Positions 44,105 to 57,724 are shown, counted from the first letter of the stretch. The stretch: 64,000 nucleotides of DNA from Silene latifolia (GCF_048544455.1 NC_133534.1:123962269-124026268); one strand, 5' to 3'. A program made the numbers and translations. The notes: generated from the sequence alone by a model not told the origin.

Positions 44105-46330
44105 TGTTTGCATGCAAATCGGTTAAAAGTTTTTCCGAGTTATAAGAATAACATATAAAACTTGTAAAATTTGTGTTATTATAAAATATCACAAAATTAA
44201 TCCATGCATGTTAATATTTCTGGTCCTAAAATGTTTTAGGATATTTTGGTTAATTTTTCGGATTTTTATTGTTCATAATTTACAAAAATGGCATTTAAAT
44301 GTGATTTTATGAGTAAAAATGTCATTTTTGGTCTAAAATTAGCTATACTTCGAATTTTTCATTGATTTTTGGATATGTTGTCACATATATTATTTTGAGA
44401 TAACCTGTAAATTTTCATAATTTTTGGACTTGTTATGCTCGAAAAATGAATTTTTCATTATTAAATTTGGATTTAAGTGAAAAATAGGTTAATATGAGTT
44501 AAATTTCGAATATGGTCATAGAAAATTAATATGTTGTCACATGCAATTTTACAAGATGTGTGTAAAATAATTGGCTATAAAGAAGTCTTTTTGCATGATT
44601 TATGGATTTTTGAAGAAAAATAGCATAAATAGTGACATTATTAGTGAAAAATTAATAAAACATAATCTATGACTTAGGAAAAACGTCTAATGTTGCATTT
44701 TATTATCTTTTTCAGATATAAAATTGAAAAGTTAATGAAAATAATTTTTCCATATTTTTATGATTATTTTATTAAAAATCGATAAACCGCAACATTGTTT
44801 TTCCGGAAAAATTTCGAAATTTTTAACCTAAGATTTTGAACATTATGAGTGTCATGGAAATTTTCCAGAATGTTCATGAGTTTAAATTTCAAATTTTGAA
44901 TTTATTTGAAATTTTGTGATTTATTTGAAGTTTAATAGCTTATTTTTGTAATTTTTAGTCCATTTATGAACAATTTTATAAAATATGGGTTAATTATGGT
45001 CAAATTATTAGTGAAGACTAAATTTTGAGTCCTAAGAGGTTAGGGTAATTAACTTATGCATAAATATGAGTTTATGTATTTTTGTGATTATAAAATGTTG
45101 AAATCACGCAAATCCGTAAAAACCGAGTAATATACGATATTGGCTAATTAAAGGCGATTTAGCATAAAATTGAGCATGTTCATACATATTATAATGCTAC
45201 ATTTTCTTTATGATTGTCATAATTTTAATTTATGTAATTTTGAATTATGTAATTTTACTTAGTATGGCCTTAGATTTAATTGGTATTTCCCGAAATGTAT
45301 GGGAATATCGATTCGGTTGTAATTTTATTGTGATCTCGTATCACCGTTTTGTAATTTAATAGATTTATTTTATTTTAGTTACAAATGTATAATAGGAAAT
45401 TATGTAATTTATTATGTAATTTTATTCATTCCGGAGTTCCCAAAGACGGATTTCTTCAAGAATGGCGATACATAAAGACGGTGTTACCTCGAGATGCGTG
45501 CCACAACCGAAGTTCAAGGGACCAATGGAGTTGGTTTCCGAATATGTAATAGTTAAATAGTTTTTCTATTTTAGGAAAGGCCATACTAGGATTTATTTAT
45601 TTATTTTTATGCTTGCATTTTATTTTATGTCACATGCATTGCTAAATCGCCATAACTAAACATGCATTATCTTTTATCGAGTTTATCGACCGTGTCAATT
45701 AGAATTATCGTAGTTCACCGCTTTAGTTCACTTAAAACGTGATAGATAATAAATTGACATGACCTCTCGCTAAAACAATCATTTGAGACATAGCCTTACC
45801 AAATAGTAGAAACCATGAAAACCTATTTCGTGAGGGAGTGCACTCGGCCACACCGGGGTACAAACCTTGTTACGTAGGGGAAGTGGGTGATAAATGTTAA
45901 TCCACCGAATTCATGTTGATGAGGGATGTATCGGCCCCACCGTGCCCAAGTTAATGTGGGTTTGGATCATGGACACATTTATTTGAAATTTGGATTGAAC
46001 TCAACAAAAGTATTTGATAAGGGATGTATCGGCCCCACCGTGCCCTTGTCGATGTGTTTTGGGCTAAAGATAAATGTTAATGTAATTTTATCGACCAAGA
46101 GTTCTAAAAGTAGAATCGATTAAAGAGTTAATCCACCGAGTTATATTGATAAGGGATGTATCGGCCCCACCGTGCCCAAGTTAATATGAATTTGGATCTT
46201 GGAATCATTTATCATAGTTGGGTAGAGGTCACTATGTAAATGCTATACTTGTTTACAAGTATTAATAAAACGATAAATGTTAAGTTTTCCACTATTCCGT
46301 TTTTATATTGTTCTATTTCTTTACCACAAT
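44105..46330 (+). other. COP2 AT-rich leader with threefold repeat
   Basis: Long non-coding leader similar to the COP1 leader. At 45921-46180 a unit of roughly 100-130 bp containing GGGATGTATCGGCCCCACCG occurs three times. The only ORF here (45926-46123, 65 aa) is a translation of that repeat and is not a gene. Confidence 0.6.
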
Positions 46331-48348
46331 TCATATACGATATCATTTCGATTTTGATTCAAATCTCCATTAAAACATCGTAACCAAAGACAAAATTTGA
46401 TTTTTCTTCTTAAGACCTCAAATTAACCATTGCTAAGGATCTCTTGTAAAGAGTATAGATTAAAGTTATTCATTATCAAACAGGTTTTTGATTCTTGACC
46501 AACACATCTACTTACAATGGATTGTTTTTCATATACTTAATTGAATTAAGTACCTTGAAGCGATAAATTATTTTGGTAATTAGTTTTGTCAAGAATTCGT
46601 AATTGACCAAAATAACGCAACCACCTCAATGAAAGTTTTTAAGACTAAAACGAACAAATGAAGAGTGTTCTTCATGAATTCAATTTTGCTTCTCAAAGCA
46701 AAGACTCATTGAAATGAGTGGGAGCATTCTCTTAAACCGTTAAGATGAGAACGAGGTTCAAGAAGTAAGGATTATAATGGAATTGATACAAGGTAATGTT
46801 AAAAGTAAAGTTGTTGAGAATAGCGATACTAAACCTATCAATCCCGACCGATAAAAAGTTTCCATTGTCTTAAATGTTGGACACAAGAAAGGAAACTACC
46901 CCAAATTATTGAAGAATCAACAAATTAGTTGTGGGACATCTAATAGGATCTTCTTCTTTAAATGTTTATATGATTGACATAAATTTTGCTAGTACCACTT
47001 CGTCAATATTTGAAACCGGTGGTGGTTTACATCGTTGTACTTGATACATAGAATGATTAGAATATGACGACTAGCAACAATAATGTCGAGAGATAGAGTA
47101 ATTGTGTACTCAATCTAGTTTTTGGATTTAAAGTGGTACTTAATTGTGACTATTAAGTGCATAAACTCTAAATAAGAATATAAAATTGTTAAGAGACAAA
47201 AGAGGTTTTTCACTTTTGTGACCCTATTCACCACGATTTGATGAATGGCTAGCCCATTATCAAGGTGATTATATTCTAAACCAAACTAGAATGATATATC
47301 ATGAAGATGATGCTAGACTCAAGTTGGTAACCCAAGGTTAAACCTTAAAATTTTGGAATAATGAACGCAAAGAGTTAACGAGTACTCTTGAAACCATTAG
47401 ATTGTTAATGGTATATGCGTATCTTGTATTCAACGCAAGATGTCTCGTGCCTTTTGGTTGAAAAGGAGATCGAGGTTATAAATCATTGATCCATAATAGG
47501 TTGATCATTCTCTTTTACCAACGATTTAAGTTGACACTAATATGTTCACTTAATAAGGTAAATAGAGAAATCTTTGAAGAATTTCAAAGAGTTCAAGGAA
47601 TCACGATTTAGTCGTGATGGGATTATCAAAGTGAAGACTTTGATATAAGCCAAATGAATTGTGATATAGTATCACAAATTAATCTCTCTTAGCACGCATT
47701 ATGGATTAATGTGTGGTTGGATAAGAAATCAAACGCTATTCGATATGGTTTGGACTTCAATCAAGTTACTTTGAGTTACTTGATCTTTTTGGGGATTTTA
47801 TCATTTTGTCTAAATTATTTTTCCACTAAATCGAATCATATGAGATATGAAATGGTAAGGGTACCATGGTTGTAAGTTTTTCACAAGAAACAAATGCTCA
47901 TTTTTCCTCTTCAATTATCACGAGTACGACGGGTTTGCAGCTCGTGAAGCTGTCTTTCTAAAATACAAGTTTATTTTTAGAAGACAGAGTGGGAGAAATT
48001 ATTCAAGAGCCACAAAGAATGCCACAAAGAATATTATGTCGCAAGAAACTGGTCTTTCTTGGCTACATGAGATGTTTTGTGTAAGACATTGTTTCTTCAA
48101 AAACCTAGGAGGTTAAATTCGTCACTTGCTAAAAATGATGAATTCATGCTACTTTTAAGAAAGTAAAGAGCTTATAACTTACAAAGAAATTGTTTGATTC
48201 AAGTTGATTGCTTCTAGGAAGTAATGAACATATGACTTACATAAGAGTGTTCAAGTCACAACTCAATACAAGGCTTAGAGCCATGAAAATCCAAAACAAA
48301 AAGGCATGATTAGTGACAAAGGGTTTTGCACTAATAAAGAGATATTTC
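46331..48348 (+). other. COP2 degraded gag/pol zone
   Basis: This stretch occupies the position of gag, protease and integrase, but I could not recognise a single intact motif. There are many stops in all frames and no ORF over 60 codons in sense. Several GGAGC/GTGGGAG phrases occur. Ancient coding decay or replacement cannot be told apart by eye. Confidence 0.4.
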
Positions 48349-48900
48349 AAAGCAAGATTGGTTGCAAAGGGTTTTGCACTAATTAAAATGCTTAAGTCTA
48401 TTTGGATCTTCTTAAGGATTGTGTTTCATTATGAGGTTATGAAATACGTAGCAAGTGAATCTAAAACCCGCTTCTTCAAAAGAAGGAATGTATTCAATAC
48501 ATGTCTTGAGTTTTGTAGATTCTTGCAATCCTAAGATTATGTGAAACTTAAGAGAGAATCTTAAGTAGGACATCAATGAGTTGGAATCAATGATTTGATC
48601 ATGTTATAAAACGTTTCTCGATAAGTCGAGAAGTTGTGCTTATACATGGAGTTTAGTGGGAGTTACGAAAGTTTTAATTAGTCCGATATGTGGATGACAT
48701 ATTGATCATTGAGAATGATTTAAGACTTTTGGAGTATTATAATACATCTTGAATATCCGGATTTATGAAGATAAATCCACATGATATTAGCGTCAGTAAG
48801 AAGTCTTATGTTGATAAGATTCATGACTAGTTCAATTAAATTGAACATATTTGATTGATTTCATTTGCTTCCGCTGCCGAATCAATTAAAAAGAAACGAT
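48349..48900 (+). pseudogene. COP2 reverse transcriptase remnants
   Basis: KARLVAKGF near 48350 followed shortly by MLKSIW (compare MLRSIRI of COP-E) with the DYDEIFAPV segment deleted. Then YVDDILIIEND at about 48688-48720 and a weak LNIRIYEDKS near 48750, with the ALSM-like segment near 48915. Intervening sequence is deleted or shifted. A GGTTTTGCACTAAT phrase is duplicated at about 48320 and 48368. Confidence 0.7.
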
Positions 48901-50307
48901 GTATAACACTTCATATGCTTTGAGTATGATGAATTGTTTTCAAAAATCGAATTTAAGTAATCTTTACCAAGTAAGCTATAAAGATTACCCTTAAGTGCTT
49001 GCAGAAGCATTAAGGAAGTAAAGCAAGTGTTTATGATGCAATATTGTGTAAGGGTGTTACACAAGTGACAATTGACAATTGAGATTGCGCATGGTTTCCG
49101 ACAAAACCATAATCAAAACACACTAGGATGGTTAAGATACCATTGTGGCAATGTTAATTAAGAAGTAGATTTTCTAGAATCGTTCTAGGCAATAAAGAAC
49201 AATGAGAGATATTTATAACGGAAATTGAGTACACTTGCAATTATGAGATGTACAAGAGGATGAGCCCCGCACACTGTGAAAACAGTGGGAGCTATTCTTA
49301 GGCTAGAGGGCCTATGTCTTGATTGGATCTCGACACGTACTCAGAAAGTTTTGTAATGCAAATGTATACATTACAAAAGGAAAACGAGTATGTAGTGAGG
49401 TTGAGTAAGGTACAAGAAATTGATAAAACCTACTAACCAAAGCCTTCTCAAAGGCTGAACATGAAGAGTCATGTCATTTCAATTGAATTGAAATGAACAA
49501 CTACGTACAAGATCAAATTAGATTATAGAACATGAAATAGTAATCAGGCATTGACTATTCATGCGTGATAATCGCATTTGTCGTTCGAGTTTTATTTTAA
49601 AACTCTTTTATTATACTTTGTTACATCCAAACGGGTTGTGGAGACAATTGAACCCCGTTAAAGTGAACACGGATTAACATTGTATTTGCCCATAGTTACT
49701 TGTATGAGGTGACGTCTCGAAGTAACTAGAGTGTGATGCGATTGATGGCAAGTTCAAGTGCCATAGAGTCATGTGAGATGACTAGTCGATCACATAGGCA
49801 GACTGTTAAGAACATTTTGTCGGGCCTTATGACCGCTTATAGAGTTCTGGCAATTTATATAGCCTGGTCGTGGCAAGAGCTACTATAGTATTCAAATGAG
49901 TCGATTCTTTTGACTAAAGACTATTCACCTAAGATGGCACAGTTTCAGATTAACTTTGATTTGTGTTACTACGACCTTCGTAAATGGGGTCAAATGGGCA
50001 TATTTTGGGTTATGATGGCTGTGGCTAGTCGAAGGGAATGAGTGCGATAGGAATTGTCCATCCCCTTGTCAGGGTTAAAACAATATCTCAGGGCCACTCG
50101 AGGAGTAATGAACTGGAAATGCGTGGCCACGCTCGGAAGGTATCCAGAGTGGATAAATCCGGTCAAACAGTTATTCTCCAGATCGAGGAAACCACTCTCG
50201 ATATGATCACTTGCAAGTACGACCTGAAAGACACCTTGCATTGAGTGGGAGATAGTAATAGGACAAGAGAATTGGTGACGCACACTTGTCGAGGACAAGT
50301 GGGAGAT
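48901..50307 (+). other. COP2 RNase H relics and 3' UTR
   Basis: From 48901 to about 49640 only faint RNase H relics are expected and none is clear. From 49640 the 3' UTR parallels COP1 (GACGTCTCGAAGTAACTAGAG, GCCTGGTCGTGGCAAGAGC). It holds the conserved block at 50083-50138 and ends in the CACTTGTC-GAG-GACAAGTG hairpin (50283-50301) and purine tract. An antisense ORF (49990-50298, minus) matches that of COP1. Confidence 0.6.
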
Positions 50308-51581
50308 TGTTGGAATATGTGTCCTCCGACAATAATGCGATCACGACTATTGATCATGATGATCACATGTTTAAATCTCATTATAAAGAATACAATTGGG
50401 AAGTAATATTATTTATGTCAACTCGGTCAACATATATCGGTAATGATTGGCTGACTAGAGTTTGACATTACTGTCGTGTGACGGTGGTGATCAGTTGACC
50501 CCCTAGGTCATACCTATAGGGCAACACTCTTAATTGATTATTTAATTAATTGTATAATGTCACGAGTTAATTAAATTACTTGAAAATTGACGGACGATTT
50601 TGGAAGTATAATTTACGTATCATTTTGAAATGTGATTATATGAGATACGGTCTGAGTAATTGAATTGTATCATTACTCGGATGAAATTAATGTTTAAAGA
50701 AACAATCAAAAATTGAATGAATTATTATAAATACAATCTGTTGTGATTTATAAATGGTAAAATTTTTGGCACAAGTAATTATGAAATTACTAAGTCGATT
50801 TTTGTATGTGACGTATTTTTGATGATACGTTGATTTTTAATATGTTAAAAATACATAACAAATTTATGTGACATGTGACATGTGACATATTGACAATTGA
50901 CAAAAATAATATGGAATCCATATTAACTCAAGTGGGCCGAAAATTAGAGGAGTTTTAAGCTAATTATATTTTGATTATAATTAGTGGAGGGCATGATGAT
51001 TACCCTAGTAACTAGCCATGCAACCCTATGGTTTATTGTAAAGAACAATTTTTCCATGCATTGGCTCTCCTCCCACTACCCTTGTCCGGTTTTTAAGAAG
51101 AGAAAAGTTTTGGGTTTTTCTCTTAATTTTTACCTCATATACAATAATGTAATTGTATTGTTTATTCACTTTTTGACTCATCCAAAATAAGATTTCTAGA
51201 GAGATAAAAAAGCTCTCTTATTCTTCCTCATAAAAACCGAAAATATCAAGTGTATTGTAATATTTTTGGGTCATTTTTCTACTAAATTAATATTGTACTA
51301 GTTCTTATAATATTAATTAGATTAAGAGTTAAGCTTTGGGTATTATTCCTAAGGAGAGATCCTACACTTGGATCTTGTTCTTCCATTAAAGGAAAGCTCA
51401 AGAACAAAAGAAAAGGAGATTTCTTTTGTGCTCATTTGAACCGAAATTTCAATGTAAGGATATGATTTCTTCTCTATTTTATTATATTGTTTGCATGCAT
51501 AAAATCCGTATTTAATTTTATGACAAATTATTTCGATATATATGAGTATGTTAGTATGTATATAGATCTACATTTCCTTCA
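50308..51581 (+). repeat. COP2 3' LTR
   Basis: 1274 bp, nearly identical to 42812-44084, ending CCTTCA before the target copy ATGAG. Confidence 0.93.
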
Positions 51582-51586
51582 ATGAG

Positions 51587-52964
51587 ACGGTTAGTGTCAT
51601 CCATTTGAGGAGTGGTATAAGATATGAGGGGCCGAAGAGGCCAATTGATGAAGATATTGTGGATGTTAGTGACAAGCAAAGAGTTGTGGAGAACTCTAAG
51701 GAGGTAGACCCTACCACCAATAAAGTTTCAAAGAAGAAGAATGAAGAGAAGGCTAAGGAAAAAGAGCCTATTGTGATTAGACTTCCATTCCCAAGTCGCC
51801 AAGCTAAGCCTAAGCTTGATGAGCAACTTGGAAAGTTCATGGAAATTGTGAAGAACTTAGAAGTCTCAATCCCATTCACGGAATCGCTCAATCATGTTCC
51901 GGCTTATGCAAAGTACATGAAAGACATTCTTACCAAGAAGAAATCCATCCGAAAATTAGAGACTATTGCCTTTACCAAAGTGAGTAGTGCTATTCTTCAA
52001 GGGACTTCCCCTCCAAAGCTCAAAGATCCGGGAAGTTTTTCTATCCTATGTACCATTGGCGACACTACAATCAACAAAGAATTATGTGACCTTGGAGCAA
52101 GTATAAGTGTCATGCCATACTCGGTATGTAAGAGGCTAGGAATGGGAGAGCTCAAGCACCAATATCACTCTTCAAATGGCGGATGGATCAACAAAGATAC
52201 CTTTAGGGGTATGGGAGGATGTGCCCGTGAGAATTGGCAAATTCTTCATCCCGGTAGACATTGTCATTGTTGACATAGAAGAGGATTCCAACATTCCTAT
52301 CATCTTAGGAAGACCTTTCTTGCATACCGCCGGAGCGGTAATCGATGTGAAATATGGAGAGCTCACACTTGAAGTAGGGGACGAGACAATCACTTTCAAT
52401 CTTAACAAAACAATGAGAGCTCCCAGACTACATGAGCCATGCTTCATGGTCGATCACTATAGCCGAGAAAGTGATAGAAAGAAGTTAGAATCTCTATGCA
52501 AAGATCAAGCCATGGGTAAAGAAACACCACCCATATGGAAGAAGAAAGTGGATGACCTTCAAGTAGCTCTATTCGGAGAGCAATGAATTTTCAATAACAA
52601 CAAAGAGAGCTTGAATAGCTCACCCATCTTGACAAGTAATGAAGAAGGCATCATTGGCCATGACAACAAGAAAGAAGAGTTGCTTTTGTCAACTCATGAC
52701 ATCATTGGGGAACAAGTTAGTGAAGTTTGCGGTCTATGGGATGATGAATTTGAAGGATTGGTCAATCCTTATATTGGAAATGCTATGAGCTTAGACCAAG
52801 GCTTTGTTGATCCTTGTCATCACTTTGACTTGGATGACTACAACAATGAAGAGAACAATGTGCAAAGATCTACCCTAGACCTCTATCATGAAAATGAGCA
52901 AGCCTTCGACTACTTCTACAAGGTGTTGAGCAACATCAACAACACCTTGGCTTTGCCCCCTTGA
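51587..52964 (+). pseudogene. Copy B Gag C-terminus and aspartic protease
   Basis: Resumes the copy B gene after COP2 at (E)TVSVIHLRSGIRYEG. The charged linker and the protease entry (VPAYAKYMKDILTKKK, then LCDLGASISVMPYSV) follow. A 2-nt deletion near 52157 shifts the frame between GELK and the ITLQMADGS segment. The second protease half (FFIPVDIVIVD, IPIILGRPFLHTAGAVID) is intact in the new frame up to TGA 52584-52586. After that stop the frame reads an acidic tail (VCGLWDDEFEGL, DYNNEENNVQ) to TGA 52962-52964, longer than copy A, where the tail is cut by a shift near 8365. Confidence 0.88.
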
Positions 52965-54005
52965 CATCTCATCCAAGAATGAGAGTTTTGTGGAGTCCCT
53001 AAACCACCATTTGTAAATATTCTAACCAACTCGCATTTTATTTCCTTTATTGCATCTTTGCCATTTTTGGATTTGCATTTTTGTGCTTTGATCAAGATTT
53101 TTGACATGAGAGCAAGTGAGGGAGGTATTTTAACTTGTTTTGATGTGTAGTGTTTGATCAAGTGTGGGGATGGAAAATGCCTAGGCTAACCAAGCCTTTG
53201 TAGTGCACCCACAACATTTAACAAAAGAGAAGAAGAAATAATGACATGGGAAAAGGAATCCCCATGAGCGGACCTGAGCTCGTGGGAGATGAAGAGGATC
53301 CGAGCGTCCCCATCATCAATCCGCGCGTCCTGGCCTTAGGACGTGGGCGCTGGGAAAGTTTAAATTGAAGAAAAAGTCCTGTAAGAGAATCTGCGCAAGC
53401 CAGCTTTAATCCGCTTGTCCCCAACTTCAGGACGCTCGAGCTGTAGTGAATCCGCGCGTCCTGGGAAGTTCCAAATTTATCAAATTTTCCTGTAAGGAAA
53501 TTCGCGCATCCCAGAAAAAATTTGAGCGTCCTATCAGAAATCCACTCGAGCTGAGGAGGATCCGCGCGTCCTGGCACTGTTTTGCAATTTCAGGAAATCC
53601 TGTAAGAGGATCCGCGCATCCCGTGAATAATCCGAGCGTCCCAGCCTGTACTTAAACAAAACACGGGACAATCCCTTCCTTCCTAATTCATTTCTATCTT
53701 TCAAAAACACAAACACATACATTTTCTCCCACTTTAGCCCTCAATCAACCCATTCAAAAACACCAATTTCTCAACAAAAGTCACCACCATTCAAACAAAA
53801 CTGCTCAAAATAAGATTAAATCACTCCTTTATCAACAAAAGACCATCTAAACATCAAATTCCTCACAAATTGAATCAATTTTCTAGGGTTTGGGCAAAAA
53901 TTTGAAAATCCTAAATTGATTGAGGAATTGGTTGAAGTTTGAGGAAGCAAGGAACATTCAGGCAAAATCTTAGTTTGTTGATACCAATTTGGGAAGGAGA
54001 ATACA
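52965..54005 (+). other. Copy B spacer with CGAGCG-type motifs
   Basis: Counterpart of 7187-8362 in copy A, again without any reverse-transcriptase or integrase motif. It contains GTGTGGGGATGG near 53163 and, at 53255-53650, about fifteen diverged repeats of ATCCGCGCGTCC, ATCCGAGCGTCC and related forms. 53660-54005 is AC-rich leader to ORF-1. Confidence 0.65.
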
Positions 54006-55644
54006 CTGGCAAGGACCAAAGGCGGAACCAAGGCACCCAAGACAACAAATTTATCAAAGAGACAACAAGCTCTTCTTGCATCTAAGGCTTTGGTAGTGAC
54101 CCAACCAAGGGTGGAAATCCAAGAAACCGCAACTCCTATTGAGGAAGCTACCACACCTACTCCGGTTGTAGAACAATTGTCAGATTTCTGGAGGTAACTT
54201 TCTTAACCGATGCTCATAGGAATGCATTTTTATCCCTTGCTAAAAAGACTATTGTGGTTACCAAGTTTATTTGTCAAGACACTTTGGAAAAATTGGGTGT
54301 GCTTGAGCGAACTAGAGCATTTTTCGAGTCCATGAAGTTGTTAACCCTCTTTGAAATGGAAGAATTGACTTACCCTTCATTGACCATGGAGTTCATAAGC
54401 TCCTTGAAGGTGTATAAGATAGAGACTCGAAATTATGTTGATTTCCGTCTTGAGAACAAGAGTAGAAGCATGAGTAAGACCAATTTTGGTGAAGTGTTTG
54501 GTCTATTAAAATATGATCATTTTGAGAAAAAGCCTTTAAAGTATGATGCCGCACCCCTTTGGAAAGCTATTATCAGTCGAAAATTTGATTCTTTCCGGGA
54601 GTGCCATGCTTTATATGTTCACCATCCGGGCATAAGAGTATGGCACAAGTTTGTGGACAATACCTTGATCGCAGGAAAGGCACCAACCACTTCACCGAAC
54701 TTGATTTTGTCTCCCTTGAGTCCTTCATGAATATCAATGGACAGTTCACCAAAAGGTACAACATTCTTCAACTATTGCTTGATCGGTGGCTTGAGATTGA
54801 TAATGGGAAAGATGGAGCAACCTTCATTGTAAACGGGGGCTTGGTAACAAGGCTAGCTAAGCACTTTAACCCGAATTTCAACAAAGATAACACCTACAAA
54901 CCGGTTAAAGGGAGCAACCTCTTTGATATGAGCACTATGATCAACAAATTCCATTGGGTCAAGAATGACAATCTTGACAACAAATATGAGTGGCTCATCA
55001 AAGAAGCTAAGTCCTTTGTTTTGCCTAGCAAGATTTGCCGTATCTCCGTCCGTAGACCAAACTACCTATTGCCCGTCTCCAAGGAAGCCGGAGTGATAAT
55101 TAAGCAACATAAGGAACCAATTGGAAAGCCCTCCTCCTCCACCATTGTGACTCCACCATATCCCTTTGCCTACCAAGAATTCAAACCGAGTGGCTCTAAT
55201 GTCGTGGTAGGCAATGACTATTTGACCCAACTAATGCAACAAATGCATAAACAAGCTGACGATGATCGGGTGAATGCTTACCGTGCCCAATATCCACCCC
55301 TTCTACATCTATCTAGGAAAGGACTTCTTGATCCTTCATGTCCTTTGCCTAGTTGGGCGGATAGGGAGGTATTCTTCCCAAGTGCTTCTCAAGATGCCGA
55401 AATGGATAGTCGGGTGGTTAATGGAAAGGAGGTTGTTGTTTTTCAAGACGGGGAAGGTAATGATTCATGCCAAGAAGAAGAAGAGCAAGGTTCAAGTTCC
55501 AATGATGATGATGGAAATGGTGAATCCTCCGGGTCAATGGAGGTGGATGATGAAGAAGATAATGAAGAAATTGATGATGCAAGTGACGATGATGATGACG
55601 GCAATGATTCCAGTGATGAGGATGTCGTAATGCGCGATAATTGA
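54006..55644 (+). pseudogene. Copy B Athila-type ORF-1
   Basis: The copy A start codon is CTG here (54006-54008), followed by ARTKGGTKAPKTTNLSKRQQ. A frameshift near 54183 precedes TKFICQDTLEKLGVLERT, and a -1 shift near 54676 (after NTLIA) precedes RKGTNHFTELDF. The rest is open to TGA 55642-55644: TTFIVNGGLVTRLAKHFNP, IRRPNY-like RRPNYLLPVSKE, CPLPSWADREVFF and a tail of more than 60 mostly Glu, Asp and Ser residues. The family is ATHILA ORF-1, of unknown function. The order after protease and the acidic tail match copy A. Antisense ORFs over the tail are shadows of the repeated GAT/GAA codons. Confidence 0.88.
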
Positions 55645-57724
55645 GGGTTAACAAGGCTATCTGGAGGATACCACACATGCGGGGTTGATTACTTGACTTC
55701 AACCTATTCCATTGTGAGTTTCCTACACCTCTTTTAGCTTTGTCTCTTTATCATGTTTTTAATCTTTATCTTGAGTATTTGTTTTGAGTCCTAACAACAT
55801 TTAAAGGATACCCACCTCGGTTCCATTGAGGTGTCTCATTTATTGTTCCCATTTGAAAATCCAAAATGACAATTAGGATTCATGCATTGCATCCTTTCCT
55901 TGTCCATGAACTTCCCTATTTTTACACTAGCAATAGTGTCTTACTTGGTTTGGGGAAGTTCACACACAAGGAATGCGAGTTAATTCAAATTAGCTCTCCG
56001 AACAATAAAAAGCATGCATCATATAGGGTAGATTAGAATGCATCACTTATGTATATATGTCATATAGTTTGCATATTAGTGTAGAAATCATGCATTTAAC
56101 TTGCATTGCATAATTTCCTATCATTTTGGCCATTGAGGACAATGCCCATATTAGTGTGGGGATGGGAAATTCTAACTTAACTTTTAAAATCAAAAATGAT
56201 AAAAAATTGAAAAATTTCGAAAAACACAAAAATATGTTCTTTTATTTCACAAAAACAAAAACCATAAAAATTTGAAAATTTTAAAAATCCAAAAATATGT
56301 TCTTTCCTTTGTAGTGTAGAATTGTATATTGTGTATATACGTGTGTTTGTTTGCCCTCTTATCACATTGGATCGACTACGCCACATCCGAGGCATGAGGA
56401 ATATGAAGACCGCATGGTATGATCTTTCCAATTCCCTTTTCCCTCTCTATGTTAATGACTATGTGGCTTTATTTTGGTTGATGCGGTATAAACCAATGTG
56501 ATCTTAGGAGTTGCATGTAGTTTATATGGCATACTAGTTGATAGAAGTATATGCATTAGGTTGTATAAATGTTAGTTGCATCATGGCATGTAGTTGCATT
56601 TTAGGAAAATTTTTGTGAAAACATCTATTTGGGAAACTTGACAAGTGTATATAAGGCTCTTGTAGATACTTTTTCTTCTTAAGACTTTGCTCATTAGAAT
56701 ACTTCTAAAACACCCTAGGATGTGTCATGCTAGTATCCTTTGACCCATGGACTAAGGCCAAGTCAAGAGTACCTTGTGATGTGATGACTCCTTGGCTACC
56801 GTTTATTCCAAGGTGACCCTTGAAACCATGCAACCATCTTCCACTTCTATCATCATTTTTGTCAACAAAAAGGGAATGGGCACAAAAAAATCTCAATTTG
56901 AGTTCAAGTACCAAAATGAAAATCAAGAAAGTTTGCACAAATTTGCATAAAAGAAAATAGGAGTACAAAAATAAGAACTCTTATGCTTCAAATAAAAGCA
57001 CCCTTGTTACAAATTGGGGTGACTTTGAAAATGTTCAAAAAATGCAAAAGTTGAAAATTGTCAAGCATAGACAAAAGAAATTGTTCTCAAAAATGTCAAA
57101 TGCCACAAGAAATTGGGGGAAATAACAAAACCAAAAGCAAACTCCCACTATGAAACTCAAAAGCATATTAATACCTTTTTCCATTGATCCCACTTTTGTG
57201 CATGGTAGAGATGGGACGACCCTTCTTCTTGTCTAGGCAAGAAGGGGAATTCCGCGATCCTACAGTGTTTCTAACATCATAGGGAGACTACTCTTGACAA
57301 AAGCATTTAGCGATTGAGGACAAAGGTACCCTAGCTTGACACAACTTGGAGGTGATTTCTTGGTATCCTCCTAGGCTTAGTAACTTGAAGAAACTATATA
57401 TATAATGGAGCGTGTACCCTTAGATTATTTCCCTTCTAGATAATTTTCGCCACTTAGATGAGGAAAGTGGCTATTCATTTTTGTAGATGCATCCATTACT
57501 TGTTTTAGGTGCTTAATGATTGGATGTATCGCCATTTTGGCAAGTCCCACCTTGCCTTGCAAGAAGCCATCTTACCTCATGGATGTCTTGTTGTGAGTTG
57601 AAGGGGCGGAGTGAGACCCGCTAATTGTCTCATATCGTCTATATTAGTAGGATAGTTTAAATAAAGGTCATAGTTTTAGTCACCTCTTTACTCGGGACGA
57701 GCAAAGGTTCGGTTTAGGGATGTT
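55645..57724 (+). other. Copy B 3' non-coding region
   Basis: 2.1 kb between ORF-1 and the 3' LTR with no recognisable gene. It has a GAGGACAATGCCCATATTAG/GTGTGGGGATGGG segment at about 56136-56167, A-rich stretches, and a TTTAGGGATGTT purine-leaning segment just before the LTR at 57725. A reciprocal duplication of the AAAAATATGTTCTTT phrase lies at 56228 and 56292. Confidence 0.55.

Larger units (their letters stand above)
42812..51581 (+). mobile_element. COP2: decayed Ty1/copia element
   Basis: LTRs 42812-44084 and 50308-51581 (TGTTGGAATATG...CCTTCA), duplication ATGAG (42807-42811 and 51582-51586). Initiator tRNA-Met primer site at 44087, polypurine tract at 50297-50307. The interior resembles COP1 read in the opposite direction: a 2-kb AT-rich leader, a degraded gag/pol zone with reverse-transcriptase scraps near 48349-48900, and a conserved 3' UTR. 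No frame encodes a complete domain. The LTR pair is still very similar, so this is either a fairly recent copy of an already dead template or recently decayed. Confidence 0.92.

Noticed and set aside
45926-46123. 65-residue ORF in the COP2 leader
   Set aside because: Translation of the CGGCCCCACCG repeat unit; no conserved protein features.
55418-55702. His/Ser-rich minus-strand ORFs over the ORF-1 tail
   Set aside because: They are the antisense of repeated Asp/Glu codons (GAT, GAA) in the acidic tail and show no domain.
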